DNA from: an uncultured Bacteroidales bacterium
GTDB taxonomy: Bacteria; Bacteroidota; Bacteroidia; Bacteroidales; Bacteroidaceae
Direction: 5' to 3'
Length of the DNA: 49,375 nt
NCBI GenBank assembly: GCA_902773055.1
Contig: CACYCZ010000029.1
Span: 1 to 49,375, forward strand
Shown: piece by piece, positions 9,052-17,516 of the stretch
How the letters are laid out: every line of letters begins with the position of its first letter
Numbering within the stretch: position 1 is the stretch's first letter
The notes under the pieces: model-generated
The model's input: the letters and a program-made list of their open reading frames with translations, nothing else
Database searches by the model: none
Told to the model about the DNA's origin: nothing
Program-made: the position numbers and the translations under genes

Positions 9052-9081
9052 AAGATTCCCTGCATGAAAAGGAACATATCC

Positions 9082-9125
9082 AACATGGTGAGCATACTGA
9101 CTTTGTTCTGTATGCTCACCATGTT
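9082..9125 (+). terminator. Terminator after porin gene
   Basis: AACATGGTGAGCATAC (9082-9097) pairs perfectly with its complement at 9110-9125 across a 12-nt loop. The T-rich TTTCTTTC follows. Confidence 0.85.
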
Positions 9126-9234
9126 TCTTTCTACGCAATCCTGACAAGACAAGAAAACAATCCGAAATCATTCCAGACTTGAACATGGGTACCACATGAC
9201 TTAACATGTACTCCTAACCATCAAGATAAAAACA

Positions 9235-10560
9235 ATGAAACATCTCTTTCTCTTATGCCTACTCATTACACTGCCCGTCGCAGGTAAACATATTATGCTG
9301 GAAGGTGCATTAAAAAAGTCTGTCCTTTACCCTGGCACAGAACGCGCTTTCTGGGTTTACGTCCCTGAGCAGTATCAGGATGGACAGACAGCCTGTCTCT
9401 ACATGGCTTTCGATGGTGTAAAATGTCAAGCACCACAGGTGTTTGATGAATTGATTGCCGAAGGCAAGATGCCTGTCACCATAGGCGTATTTACCTATCC
9501 CGGAATAATCAAGAACAATCAAGGTGAAGTGCTACGCTATAACCGTAGCAACGAATACGACATGACAGATGACCGTCTTGCCCTGTTTCTTGAACAAGAA
9601 TTATTGCCCGCCGTAGAAGCTCTTACGACTCCAGACGGTCGTCATATTAAACTATCCCGTCAGGCCAAAGACCATGCTATTTATGGTGCCAGCAGCGGTG
9701 GCATTGCCTCTTTTAACATTGCATGGCAACGCCCTGACATGTTCAGCCGCATTTTCAGTGCTGTTGGAACCTTTGTTCCATTCCGTGGAGGGAATGACCT
9801 GCAGGCTTTTGTCAGAAAGACGGAACCTCTGCCCTTACGCATTTTCCTGCAGGATGGCACTGAAGACACCTGGAATCCTCTGTTCGGCAGTTGGTACGAA
9901 GCTAACCGCATGTTGGAATCTGCCCTCCAATTTGCCGGCTATGAACTGAAATGCGACTGGAGCCACAGTGGCCATAGCGACAAACGGGCAACTGAAATAT
10001 TCAAAGATGTCATGACATGGCTCTGGCAGGGTTGGCCGGAACCCGTCAAAACAGGCACGACAAAGAACAACCTTTTGGAACCTCTGCTAATTCACGGACA
10101 GACTTGGATGCCCAACGACGGCATCATCAAAAAACAGAAAAAGAAGTGCAGAAAATATGATGCCGTCTATCCCGACGGCACTCTTGCCGTCAAATACCAG
10201 AAGGGGACTAACTGCCTGTGGCAATACATCATTGCAGGAAATGGCAAAGCTACCAACGGGCAGCGCTTTTACTGGCTCCACACTTTGGACAATACACCTG
10301 TAAAAGTTGGTCCTATGGCATTCGATGCCAATGGGAATCTGTATGTAACAACTTCCATCGGCATCCAGATATGCGATCAGAATGGACGTGTACGCGGCAT
10401 TCTGCGCTGGCCGAAAGAACTTACATGGCCTGTCAGGACCATGCTGATTGAGGACGGGCAAATCTGCATCTCGGATGCCCGGGCCAAGGGTTTTGTACGC
10501 AAGATGAACATTAAGCAGCCTCAGGAGGGTATACGCCCGAAGTCACAAGGACAAGGATAG
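9235..10560 (+). CDS. Secreted esterase fused to an SMP-30-like tail
   Basis: 441-residue exported protein with signal peptide (about 1-17). Residues ~25-270 form an alpha/beta-hydrolase of the esterase D / enterochelin-esterase type. The nucleophile elbow is GASSGG (151-156, S153 the nucleophile), and the stretch SHSGHSDKRA (243-252) supplies the likely catalytic His. Residues ~290-435 resemble part of an SMP-30/gluconolactonase beta-propeller, with blades such as GPMAFDANGNLYVTT and IQICDQNGRVRGI. This part is shorter than a whole propeller. Related Bacteroidota enzymes remove acetyl or feruloyl groups from plant polysaccharides; that is inference here. The downstream B3/B4 gene begins 3 bp after the stop. 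Confidence 0.75.
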   Translation: MKHLFLLCLLITLPVAGKHIMLEGALKKSVLYPGTERAFWVYVPEQYQDGQTACLYMAFDGVKCQAPQVFDELIAEGKMPVTIGVFTYPGIIKNNQGEVLRYNRSNEYDMTDDRLALFLEQELLPAVEALTTPDGRHIKLSRQAKDHAIYGASSGGIASFNIAWQRPDMFSRIFSAVGTFVPFRGGNDLQAFVRKTEPLPLRIFLQDGTEDTWNPLFGSWYEANRMLESALQFAGYELKCDWSHSGHSDKRATEIFKDVMTWLWQGWPEPVKTGTTKNNLLEPLLIHGQTWMPNDGIIKKQKKKCRKYDAVYPDGTLAVKYQKGTNCLWQYIIAGNGKATNGQRFYWLHTLDNTPVKVGPMAFDANGNLYVTTSIGIQICDQNGRVRGILRWPKELTWPVRTMLIEDGQICISDARAKGFVRKMNIKQPQEGIRPKSQGQG

Positions 10561-10563
10561 ACT

Positions 10564-11241
10564 ATGGAACTGACATTTTCCCAAGCAATCACAGCAGCAT
10601 GCCCTGCCCTGTGTGTGGCCGTCATAGAAGCCACCGTAACCAACAGTATACACAACGATGCACTTTGGACAGAAATCTACGATGAAGAACGCCGTCTGGC
10701 AGAACAGTTTACCCCCGACAGTCTGAAAAGCCGCTCCGGCATTGAGGCCACACGCAAGGCCTACAGGATACTCGGAAAAGACCCCAGCCGATACAGGCCA
10801 TCCAATGAGGCTCTGGTAAGGCGTTTCCTGCAAGGGAAACATCTATACGAGATTTCCACCTTAGTAGACTGCAACAATCTGGCCTCCATGCGTTGGGGAT
10901 ACAGCATCGGCGGATTTGACATAGACAAGATTCAGGGCAATACCCTGGAACTCGGTGTCGGAGAGCCTGGTGAACCATATGAAGGCATCGGACGCGGTCA
11001 ACTCAACATTGAGGGACTGCCTGTCTACCGCGACTCTGCCGGTGGAATCGGCACACCGACAAGTGACCATGAGCGCACCAAGATTTCCTTAGAAACAACC
11101 CACCTGTTATTCCTAATCAATGGCTACGATGGCAACGAGAATGATGTCACAGCATGCGGACGCGACCTCCAGAACCTGCTCCGCCGCTATGCCAACAGTG
11201 ATGGAGGAATCCTAAGATGCCTCAAAGCCCGTGGAGAGTGA
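10564..11241 (+). CDS. B3/B4 tRNA-editing-type domain protein
   Basis: 225-residue protein consisting essentially of one B3/B4 domain, the fold that hydrolyses mischarged Tyr-tRNA(Phe) in the beta chain of phenylalanyl-tRNA synthetase. Free-standing members occur in many bacteria and their substrates are poorly known. Motifs seen: SRSGIEATRKAYRILGKDPSR-like segment near residues 55-78, NLASMRWGYSIGGFD and the C-terminal DHERTKIS segment. The ATG lies 3 bp after the esterase stop, so both are on one mRNA. No signal peptide: it is cytoplasmic, unlike its exported neighbour. An editing or deacylase role is inference from the family. Confidence 0.8.
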   Translation: MELTFSQAITAACPALCVAVIEATVTNSIHNDALWTEIYDEERRLAEQFTPDSLKSRSGIEATRKAYRILGKDPSRYRPSNEALVRRFLQGKHLYEISTLVDCNNLASMRWGYSIGGFDIDKIQGNTLELGVGEPGEPYEGIGRGQLNIEGLPVYRDSAGGIGTPTSDHERTKISLETTHLLFLINGYDGNENDVTACGRDLQNLLRRYANSDGGILRCLKARGE

Positions 11242-11385
11242 AGACTTTCGGACAGGACTCTTTCATAAATTGAAAGGTGCTGTCGGTCACTGACATTTTC
11301 CACACATTGACAACAATTTCCATATTACAGGGAGAGAGAGTTTCTCAGAGGACGATATCATAGTATTTTTATCCCCGTAGAGTTT

Positions 11386-11469
11386 ATGTTCCCCGCCGCT
11401 GAATATATGTTCAGCGGCGGGGAACATACGTTCACCAATGGTAAACATACATTCCACAACAGTGAACAT
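11386..11469. repeat. Four tandem 21-bp palindromic units
   Basis: Units at 11386-11406, 11407-11427, 11428-11448 and 11449-11469 follow the plan ATGTTC-N9-GAACAT, some arms with one or two changes. The N9 cores differ. Cores of units 1 and 2 are exact reverse complements (CCCGCCGCT / AGCGGCGGG), so together they make a perfect 19-bp hairpin (11385-11403 with 11410-11428, 6-nt loop). The array sits between two convergent genes and could work as a bidirectional terminator, though no T-run follows. Both strands happen to stay open with a 7-residue period across the array; I read these as products of the repeat, not genes. Confidence 0.85.
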
Positions 11470-11514
11470 AAAAAACATAGGGATACCAGATTATTTCTGA
11501 CACCGGGCCGGAAT

Positions 11515-12240
11515 TCACGAAAAGACTTCCCGAAGGATTTCAATGGATTTCAATACGGGGAAGAAGGGTACATGAAGACGATAATATGTATTAAGCAAAT
11601 CCAACAGCCTGCTACGTTGGGCAGTAGAAAAGCGAAACAGATGCATATTGCCGAAATCCATGCGTATTAATTCCTTAACGAACGACGCCTCTTCCCCTCT
11701 CAGCCAATTGCCGTGGGAAGGCACAGTCCGCACATAGCACGCATTCTGCATGTCGAAAACTGCCGCCGGACTATATTCCGATATATTAGGAACTATGCCT
11801 AAAAACCTTGACACATGCAACTGCAAGGCAATATGAAAATTGGAAATTCCCTTATCAGCCATATCCAGCCACTGAAGAGAGGAAGCCAGATAATCAAACA
11901 GGCCGTCGCCTGTATGCTCATCGCGCAAGGCATAATACAGAAATTCGGAAAGAAACGATACCATAGCCGCCTTTACAGGTTCATAGGGCAAACTGTTGTA
12001 GGGGTAATAGCAACGGGCATTACGAATGAGCGACAAGGACTGGTTTTCCTTGTAATCCCACTCTATCTCCAGCAGGTTAAGCGGTTGAAACAAAATACGC
12101 TTGTTGCCATGGCGCCGGTTCTTGGGAATACGCACGACAAACGACACCGCCCCTTCTGCCTCTGTAAAGAGGCATGCTATATCAGAGGTATCGTTATGTT
12201 TTAAACGGCTGAGCACCAAAGCCCGTGACTTAACCAACAT
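11515..12240 (-). CDS. recO: DNA repair protein RecO
   Basis: 241-residue protein. RecO helps RecR load RecA onto gapped single-stranded DNA coated with SSB. The N-terminal OB-fold begins with SRALVLSRLKHNDTSDIACLFT and contains the loop RIPKNRRHGNKRILFQPLN, followed by an all-helical C-terminal domain with FRFSTAQRSRLLDLLNTYYRLH near the end. Length and pattern fit Bacteroidota RecO. It is divergent from the GH78 gene: a TAGTTTTG box at 12266-12273 on the minus strand, about 26 bp before the ATG, is a plausible -7 element. It converges with the B3/B4 gene, and the 21-bp repeat array lies between. Confidence 0.9.
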   Translation of the reverse strand: MLVKSRALVLSRLKHNDTSDIACLFTEAEGAVSFVVRIPKNRRHGNKRILFQPLNLLEIEWDYKENQSLSLIRNARCYYPYNSLPYEPVKAAMVSFLSEFLYYALRDEHTGDGLFDYLASSLQWLDMADKGISNFHIALQLHVSRFLGIVPNISEYSPAAVFDMQNACYVRTVPSHGNWLRGEEASFVKELIRMDFGNMHLFRFSTAQRSRLLDLLNTYYRLHVPFFPVLKSIEILREVFS

Positions 12241-12280
12241 GAATAATGCATCTGTAACACAACTACAAAACTACAACAAT

Positions 12281-12312
12281 TTTTGCTATATAAAAAGGAT
12301 TTTGTACATTTG
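12281..12312 (+). promoter_or_regulatory. Promoter of GH78 gene
   Basis: TTTTG (12281-12285) and TACATTTG (12305-12312) with 19 bp between the TTTG core and the -7 box. The ATG at 12336 gives a short leader. The likely recO -7 box (12266-12273, minus strand) is next to it, so this is a compact divergent promoter region. Confidence 0.75.
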
Positions 12313-12335
12313 TGCAGAATATAAAGTTGTTAGTC

Positions 12336-15083
12336 ATGACAAAAACCGATAATGCCACCACAGCCCGGCATATTTTCTTTTTCCTTTTATTATTGACAGC
12401 CTGTTTTATCAACAGTCATGCTGTCAGGGTATACGACCTCAGATGTGAGATGATGCAAAATCCATGGGGTGTTGACAACACCACCCCAGCCCTGAGTTGG
12501 AAAATTGCAACAGACCACAACGGTATCAGGCAGAAAGCCTATCAGATTCTTGCCGCCAGCAGGCCGGAATGGGTCAATGAAAAAGATGCCGACCTATGGA
12601 ACACGGGCAAAACAGATTCCGAACAGAGCATTTGGGTAAAATATGCCGGCAAAAAACTGACATCGGGCAGTATTGTATACTGGAAACTCAAAGTCTGGGA
12701 TGAAACCGGAACCGAGTCAAAGTGGAGTGCAACAGGCCATTTTTCCGTCGGCTTGCTGAAAGCATCTGACTGGAAGGGCAAATTCATCGGTATGGAACGA
12801 GCCGACACGACAGCTGCGCCAATGCTAAGGAAAACATTCCATTTCTCAGGAAACCCTCAGGCAGCATTCCTGCATATTTGCACATTGGGCTACCACGAAA
12901 TATACATCAACGGGAAGGCTGTCAGCAACGACGTCCTGGCACCATCTGTCGTCGAGTATGCCAAGCGCTATCACAGCATGAGCTACAACATCCGCTCATT
13001 CCTGCAAGAGGGCAACAACGACATTGTCATATGGTTAGGCAAGGCCTGGTATGACGCTTCAACAAAAGGCGTTGCCGCCAAAGGCCCGTACACCAAAGCG
13101 CAGATAGACGTTTTGGACGGCTCCGAATGGAAGACACTGGTGGCAACCGACAAGAGCTGGAGCGCACGGACCAGCGGATATTATTTCCCCGGATCATGGT
13201 CCAGGGTAAAATTTGAAGGTGAAGACGTCGTTGCCAGCGAACTGCTCCCAGACCTGACAACACCGACACTCGACAAAGCAACTTGGCAACAGGCCATTGA
13301 AGCATCTGTACCCGAAAGGCCCATTACCCCCATGACATGCGAACCCAACAAAATTCAGGAAAAAATCAGACCAGTCAGCATCAGCAACTTTACACGGAAA
13401 ATCTGGATGGTTGACATGGGTAAGAGCATTGTGGGATGGACTAAGATAAAATTCGGCAAATTGCGAAAAGGGCAGAAAATCGAAATCAGCTATTGCGACA
13501 TGTTGGGACTGAACGGTGACTTCGAAGCGGGCGTCTTCACAGACCACTATACAGCCAGCGGAGAAGGAGAAGAAACATTCTGCAACAAATTCAACTACCA
13601 CGCTTACAGATATATCAAAATCAACGGCCTTGAGAATATGCCCGAGCCTGACGACATCACTTCCTACTCAATATATACGGGCTATGACACGAAATCAAGT
13701 TTCGTATGCAACGACAAGGATATCAATGCCATTCACGACATGGTACACTATACTTTCAAATGTCTGACTCAAAGCGGCTACATGGTTGACTGTCCCCACA
13801 TGGAACGGCAGGGCTACGGAGGCGACGGAAACGCCTCTATCCTGGCAGCACAAACCATGTACGAACTCTATCCTCTCTACACCAACTGGATACAGGCATA
13901 CGGAGATGCACAGGAAGACAACGGAGACCTGCCCCATGCCGCCCCTGTTGCACACAGGTGCGGAGGAGGACCATTCTGGTGTGTATTCATTGCCAATGCA
14001 CCATGGCAGACATACCTCCAATACGGCGACAAGGACATTCTGAAAGAATACTATCCCCACATGCAACGCTTTATCAAATTTGCCGAGTCGTATATGGAAA
14101 ACGGATTGGTCACACTCAACAACCGATGGCCCAATACAGAACGGCGACACTGGTTCCTGGGAGACTGGGCCCTGCCCAACGAGGAGCACCAACTGCACAC
14201 TGAAAGCATTGATGATGTCAACAGTTGCGCCATGAGCTGGGCATACGACATCATGGCAAAGATTGCCGGGGTAATCGGCAAGACAGAAGACCAAAAAAAC
14301 TATGAACACAAACACCAGGAAATAAACAAGCTCATCCACAAAGCATTCTACCATAGTGACAAAAACGCCTATGCCAGTGGCCTGCAATTAGACCAGGCCT
14401 TTCCCCTCTTCGTCGGAGCTACCCCGCAGGATAAGACAAGCCAAGTAAACCAGTCGTTGAAAGACCTGACATACAACCGCTTCGAAGGTCACTTCTTTAC
14501 GGGGTTGGTAGGCATACCCATCCTCACCCAATGGCTTACACGGGCAGGTGAAGCACAACTGATGTATGATATGCTCAAGCAACGCAGTTTCCCGGGATAC
14601 CTTTATATGATAGAAAATAATGCTACAACCACATGGGAACACTGGAATGCACGTCGCAGCAGAATCCACAATTGCTATAACGGCATAGGCTCCTGGTTCT
14701 ATCAGGCACTTGGCGGCATCCTTCCCGATGAGCAGCAGCCAGCCTACAGGCATTTCTTCATCAAACCGCAGATACCCGACGGAATAACCTTCGTCAGGAC
14801 TTCCAAGCCAACCCCGTATGGCAACATCAATATTGACTGGACAAAATCACAGCAAACCTTTGACCTCAAGATTGAAATCCCCGCCGGTACCACAGCAACC
14901 ATAGAAGTACCCTTCAAGGCTGTTTCCGCCGAAATTCCACCCCAGGGCCTCATCCGATACGGACTAGTCTACGACGAAAAACAACGAGACCGTAAGACCG
15001 ATGTACCAGCAACCCAATACGATCCTAAAAAGCCCATTGAACTGGAAAGCGGAAAATACCGCATCATCTACCATTTAAAATAA
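12336..15083 (+). CDS. Secreted alpha-L-rhamnosidase, GH78 family
   Basis: 915-residue exported glycosidase that releases terminal alpha-L-rhamnose from pectic rhamnogalacturonans or glycosides. After the signal segment (HIFFFLLLLTACFINSHA) come a fibronectin/Ig-like domain (VYDLRCEMMQNPWGVD onward), the Bac_rhamnosid_N region, a concanavalin-like domain and an (alpha/alpha)6 barrel. Barrel signatures are VDCPHMERQGYGGDGN, GDWALPNEEH, and TTWEHWN, which carries the expected general-base Glu. The TTWEHWN motif and the C-terminal beta domain are typical of GH78. I use the ATG at 12336; a GTG at 12312 overlaps the -7 promoter box and is excluded. No SusC/SusD pair is adjacent, so this is not a classic polysaccharide utilisation locus. 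Confidence 0.9.
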   Translation: MTKTDNATTARHIFFFLLLLTACFINSHAVRVYDLRCEMMQNPWGVDNTTPALSWKIATDHNGIRQKAYQILAASRPEWVNEKDADLWNTGKTDSEQSIWVKYAGKKLTSGSIVYWKLKVWDETGTESKWSATGHFSVGLLKASDWKGKFIGMERADTTAAPMLRKTFHFSGNPQAAFLHICTLGYHEIYINGKAVSNDVLAPSVVEYAKRYHSMSYNIRSFLQEGNNDIVIWLGKAWYDASTKGVAAKGPYTKAQIDVLDGSEWKTLVATDKSWSARTSGYYFPGSWSRVKFEGEDVVASELLPDLTTPTLDKATWQQAIEASVPERPITPMTCEPNKIQEKIRPVSISNFTRKIWMVDMGKSIVGWTKIKFGKLRKGQKIEISYCDMLGLNGDFEAGVFTDHYTASGEGEETFCNKFNYHAYRYIKINGLENMPEPDDITSYSIYTGYDTKSSFVCNDKDINAIHDMVHYTFKCLTQSGYMVDCPHMERQGYGGDGNASILAAQTMYELYPLYTNWIQAYGDAQEDNGDLPHAAPVAHRCGGGPFWCVFIANAPWQTYLQYGDKDILKEYYPHMQRFIKFAESYMENGLVTLNNRWPNTERRHWFLGDWALPNEEHQLHTESIDDVNSCAMSWAYDIMAKIAGVIGKTEDQKNYEHKHQEINKLIHKAFYHSDKNAYASGLQLDQAFPLFVGATPQDKTSQVNQSLKDLTYNRFEGHFFTGLVGIPILTQWLTRAGEAQLMYDMLKQRSFPGYLYMIENNATTTWEHWNARRSRIHNCYNGIGSWFYQALGGILPDEQQPAYRHFFIKPQIPDGITFVRTSKPTPYGNINIDWTKSQQTFDLKIEIPAGTTATIEVPFKAVSAEIPPQGLIRYGLVYDEKQRDRKTDVPATQYDPKKPIELESGKYRIIYHLK

Positions 15084-15133
15084 AAAGACATACACAAAAG
15101 AAGAAAAAAAATCAAAAATTATTTATCAAAACC

Positions 15134-15164
15134 TTTGTCGTATAAAATAAAACATATAACTTTG
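15134..15164 (+). promoter_or_regulatory. Promoter of tRNA-Glu / rpsT
   Basis: TTTG (15134-15137), 19-bp spacer, then TAACTTTG (15157-15164). It is placed about 50 bp before the tRNA. Confidence 0.75.
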
Positions 15165-15216
15165 CACTCGCAAAATTAAGCGGTTCCCCGAAAGGAGGGC
15201 CACGAAAGTGCACGGC

Positions 15217-15288
15217 GGTCTATTCGTCTATCGGTTAGGACAAGAGATTTTCATTCTCTAAAGGGCGGTTCGATTCCGCCATAGACTA
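15217..15288 (+). tRNA. tRNA-Glu (anticodon TTC)
   Basis: Complete cloverleaf. Acceptor arm GGTCTAT pairs with ATAGACT, with a G-T pair at position 1-72. The D-loop is GTCTATCGGTTAGGAC, the anticodon stem AGAGA/TCTCT encloses loop TTTTCAT with anticodon TTC at 15250-15252, and the T-arm is GGCGG-TTCGATT-CCGCC. The 3' CCA is not encoded (ACA follows the acceptor). It lies 21 bp before rpsT and probably shares its primary transcript. Confidence 0.95.
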
Positions 15289-15309
15289 CAAAAATATTTA
15301 AAGTAGAAA

Positions 15310-15564
15310 ATGGCAAATCACAAATCATGTATCAAGAGGATTCGTCAGACGAAGACTCGTACAGAGCATAACAAATATTATGCTAAAACCATGCGCAATG
15401 CCGTACGTAAGTTGCGCGCAACCACTGACAAAGCTCAGGCAGAAGAGTTACTGCCGAAGGTAGAAAAGATGTTAGACAAACTTGCCAAGACCAATATCAT
15501 TCACAAGAACAAGGCCGCTAATCTGAAATCAAGTTTGTCCTTACAAATTAACAAAATGGCTTAA
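15310..15564 (+). CDS. rpsT: 30S ribosomal protein S20
   Basis: 84-residue basic helical protein, [17 protein letters not shown] at the start, matching S20, which binds 16S rRNA early in assembly of the 30S subunit. Length is typical. It follows tRNA-Glu by 21 bp, an arrangement consistent with a joint transcript from the promoter at 15134-15164. A short imperfect hairpin (15601-15620) before a T-rich run may partly terminate transcription before korA. Confidence 0.95.
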   Translation: MANHKSCIKRIRQTKTRTEHNKYYAKTMRNAVRKLRATTDKAQAEELLPKVEKMLDKLAKTNIIHKNKAANLKSSLSLQINKMA

Positions 15565-15600
15565 CTCGGATAAATCTTTCGGGAAAGCAAGACACATACA

Positions 15601-15620
15601 GGTCGGGCATAAGTCCGGCC
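15601..15620 (+). terminator. Weak hairpin after rpsT
   Basis: GGTCGG (15601-15606) pairs with CCGGCC (15615-15620), one G-T pair, followed by TTAATTTTTA. The stem is short, so read-through into korA is plausible. Confidence 0.4.
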
Positions 15621-15662
15621 TTAATTTTTAAAACAAACCTAACCCCATATACCAAAAACAAG

Positions 15663-17516
15663 ATGGAAGATATCACCGTAAAACAACTCAAAAACGTTGT
15701 AGTTCTTTTTTCTGGTGATTCAGGCGATGGAATGCAACTGGCAGGAAATATCTTTTCTGCTGTATGCGCCATCCTAGGTGACGACATTTGCACATATCCT
15801 GATTACCCAGCAGAAATCCGCGCCCCGCAAGGAACACTTGGAGGCGTTTCTGGTTTTAAAATTCACGCAGGAAGAGACGTGATGACCCCTGGCGACCATT
15901 GCAACGTATTGGTTGCCATGAATCCTGCCGCACTGAAACGAATGAAAAAGTGCCTGGCACCCAATTCTGTTATCGTCATTGACGTCGATACCTTCAATGC
16001 TGCAGAACTTCAAAAAGCAGAATTCACGACAGATGACCCATTCGAAGAACTAGGCATCAAAAACGAAGTAATTGCTGCACCACTATCCACAATGTGCCTC
16101 AACAGTCTGGCCAAAATGACCGACATGCCAAACAAAAACAAATTGAAGTGCCGCAATATCATGGCACTCGGTTTAGTATGTTGGATGTTTGAACGCCCTC
16201 TTGAGCATGCCGTAAAAATGATTAAGGAAAAGTTTGCCTCAAAACCCGATATTGCCGAAGCCAACATTCGTGTCTTGCAAGACGGATATAATTATGGGCA
16301 CAACGTACATGCATCCATTGCAGTACGGTACAAAATTGAACCAAAAATCCCCCAGAAAGGCACCTACACCGAAATCAACGGAAACAAGGCTCTGGCTTTC
16401 GGCCTGATAGCCGCAGCAGAAAAGTCTCATCTCGAACTATTCTTAGGTTCCTACCCCATCACTCCCGCTACCGACATCCTGCACGAACTGGCCAAGCACA
16501 AGTCGTTAGGAATCAAGACCGTCCAGTGTGAAGATGAAATATCAGGATGCTGTATGGCCATAGGAGCCTCCTATGCAGGAGATCTTGCCGTAACATCAAC
16601 ATCAGGCCCAGGCATCTGCCTAAAGAGCGAAGCTATGAATCTGGCTATCATGGCAGAATTACCATTAGTCATCATTGACGTCCAACGCGGCGGCCCATCC
16701 ACGGGTCTGCCGACCAAAACAGAGCAGACCGACTTGCTCCAAGCCCTTTTTGGACGCAACGGAGAAAGTCCCATGCCTGTAGTCAGTGCCACGACACCCG
16801 CCAACTGCTTTGACACAGCATACATGGCCTGCAAAATAGCCATTGAGCACATGACCCCTGTCATCGTATTATCTGACGCCTTTGTCGCCAACGGCTCTTC
16901 AATCTGGCACATTCCTTCCCTTCAGGATTATCCCGACATCACACCCCATGACGTCAGTGCGGACATGGCAAGCAAATGGGCACCTTATATCAGAGACCCA
17001 CAAACCCTAACACGCTACAGGGCAATACCTGGAACCGAAGATTTCTGCCATGTCATCGGCGGTTTGGAAAAAGACGACGAAACAGGGAAAATCAGCTATG
17101 ACCCACAAAATCATGAGACAATGGTTGAAAAACGCAACCAGAAAGTCGCACTGATTGCAAAAGACTTACCTCTGCTGACCGTCAAGGGTACACCTGATGC
17201 CGACACTCTCATCATCGGCTGGGGAGGCACTTACGGACACCTCCTTGAAGCCGTGACACTTCTGACAGAAAAAGGTGAAAAAATAGCATTGGCCCATTTC
17301 CAATGGATAAACCCTCTTCCATCAAATACGGAGGAAATACTACGTTCATACAAGAAAATCATTGTAGCAGAACTCAACAGCGGACAGTTTGCTGCCTACC
17401 TGAGAATGAAATTCCAGAATCTGCCCTACATGTACCAAATCAACTGCGTACAAGGACAGCCTTTCGAGGAAGACATATTAACAGAACAGATAACACAGAT
17501 AATTAAAGAGAAATGA
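15663..17516 (+). CDS. korA: 2-oxoacid:ferredoxin oxidoreductase, alpha (fused gamma-alpha) subunit
   Basis: 617-residue subunit of the enzyme that interconverts a 2-oxoacid plus CoA with an acyl-CoA and CO2, using ferredoxin; 2-oxoglutarate is the usual substrate of this two-subunit type. The N-terminal ~190 residues are the gamma-type domain (VVLFSGDSGDGMQLAGN at 13-29). The alpha (pyrimidine-binding) domain follows with FLGSYPITPATDILHEL and the QCEDEISGCCMAIGASYAG segment that contacts thiamine diphosphate across the interface. The stop overlaps the start of korB by 4 bp (ATGA), indicating translational coupling. In anaerobic Bacteroidota it feeds the reductive or oxidative branch of the TCA cycle. 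Confidence 0.88.
   Translation: MEDITVKQLKNVVVLFSGDSGDGMQLAGNIFSAVCAILGDDICTYPDYPAEIRAPQGTLGGVSGFKIHAGRDVMTPGDHCNVLVAMNPAALKRMKKCLAPNSVIVIDVDTFNAAELQKAEFTTDDPFEELGIKNEVIAAPLSTMCLNSLAKMTDMPNKNKLKCRNIMALGLVCWMFERPLEHAVKMIKEKFASKPDIAEANIRVLQDGYNYGHNVHASIAVRYKIEPKIPQKGTYTEINGNKALAFGLIAAAEKSHLELFLGSYPITPATDILHELAKHKSLGIKTVQCEDEISGCCMAIGASYAGDLAVTSTSGPGICLKSEAMNLAIMAELPLVIIDVQRGGPSTGLPTKTEQTDLLQALFGRNGESPMPVVSATTPANCFDTAYMACKIAIEHMTPVIVLSDAFVANGSSIWHIPSLQDYPDITPHDVSADMASKWAPYIRDPQTLTRYRAIPGTEDFCHVIGGLEKDDETGKISYDPQNHETMVEKRNQKVALIAKDLPLLTVKGTPDADTLIIGWGGTYGHLLEAVTLLTEKGEKIALAHFQWINPLPSNTEEILRSYKKIIVAELNSGQFAAYLRMKFQNLPYMYQINCVQGQPFEEDILTEQITQIIKEK

Noticed and set aside
11386-11469. CRISPR array
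   Set aside because: Units are contiguous 21-mers with variable 9-bp cores; there is no repeat-spacer plan and no cas gene in the window.
11287-11478. Small frames on both strands with a 7-residue period (MF-x-x-x-E-H type)
   Set aside because: They follow directly from the 21-bp DNA repeat on both strands at once, so they are best read as repeat by-products.
13695-14387. 230-codon minus-strand frame inside the GH78 gene
   Set aside because: Antisense to a conserved catalytic barrel; no start signals or domain of its own.
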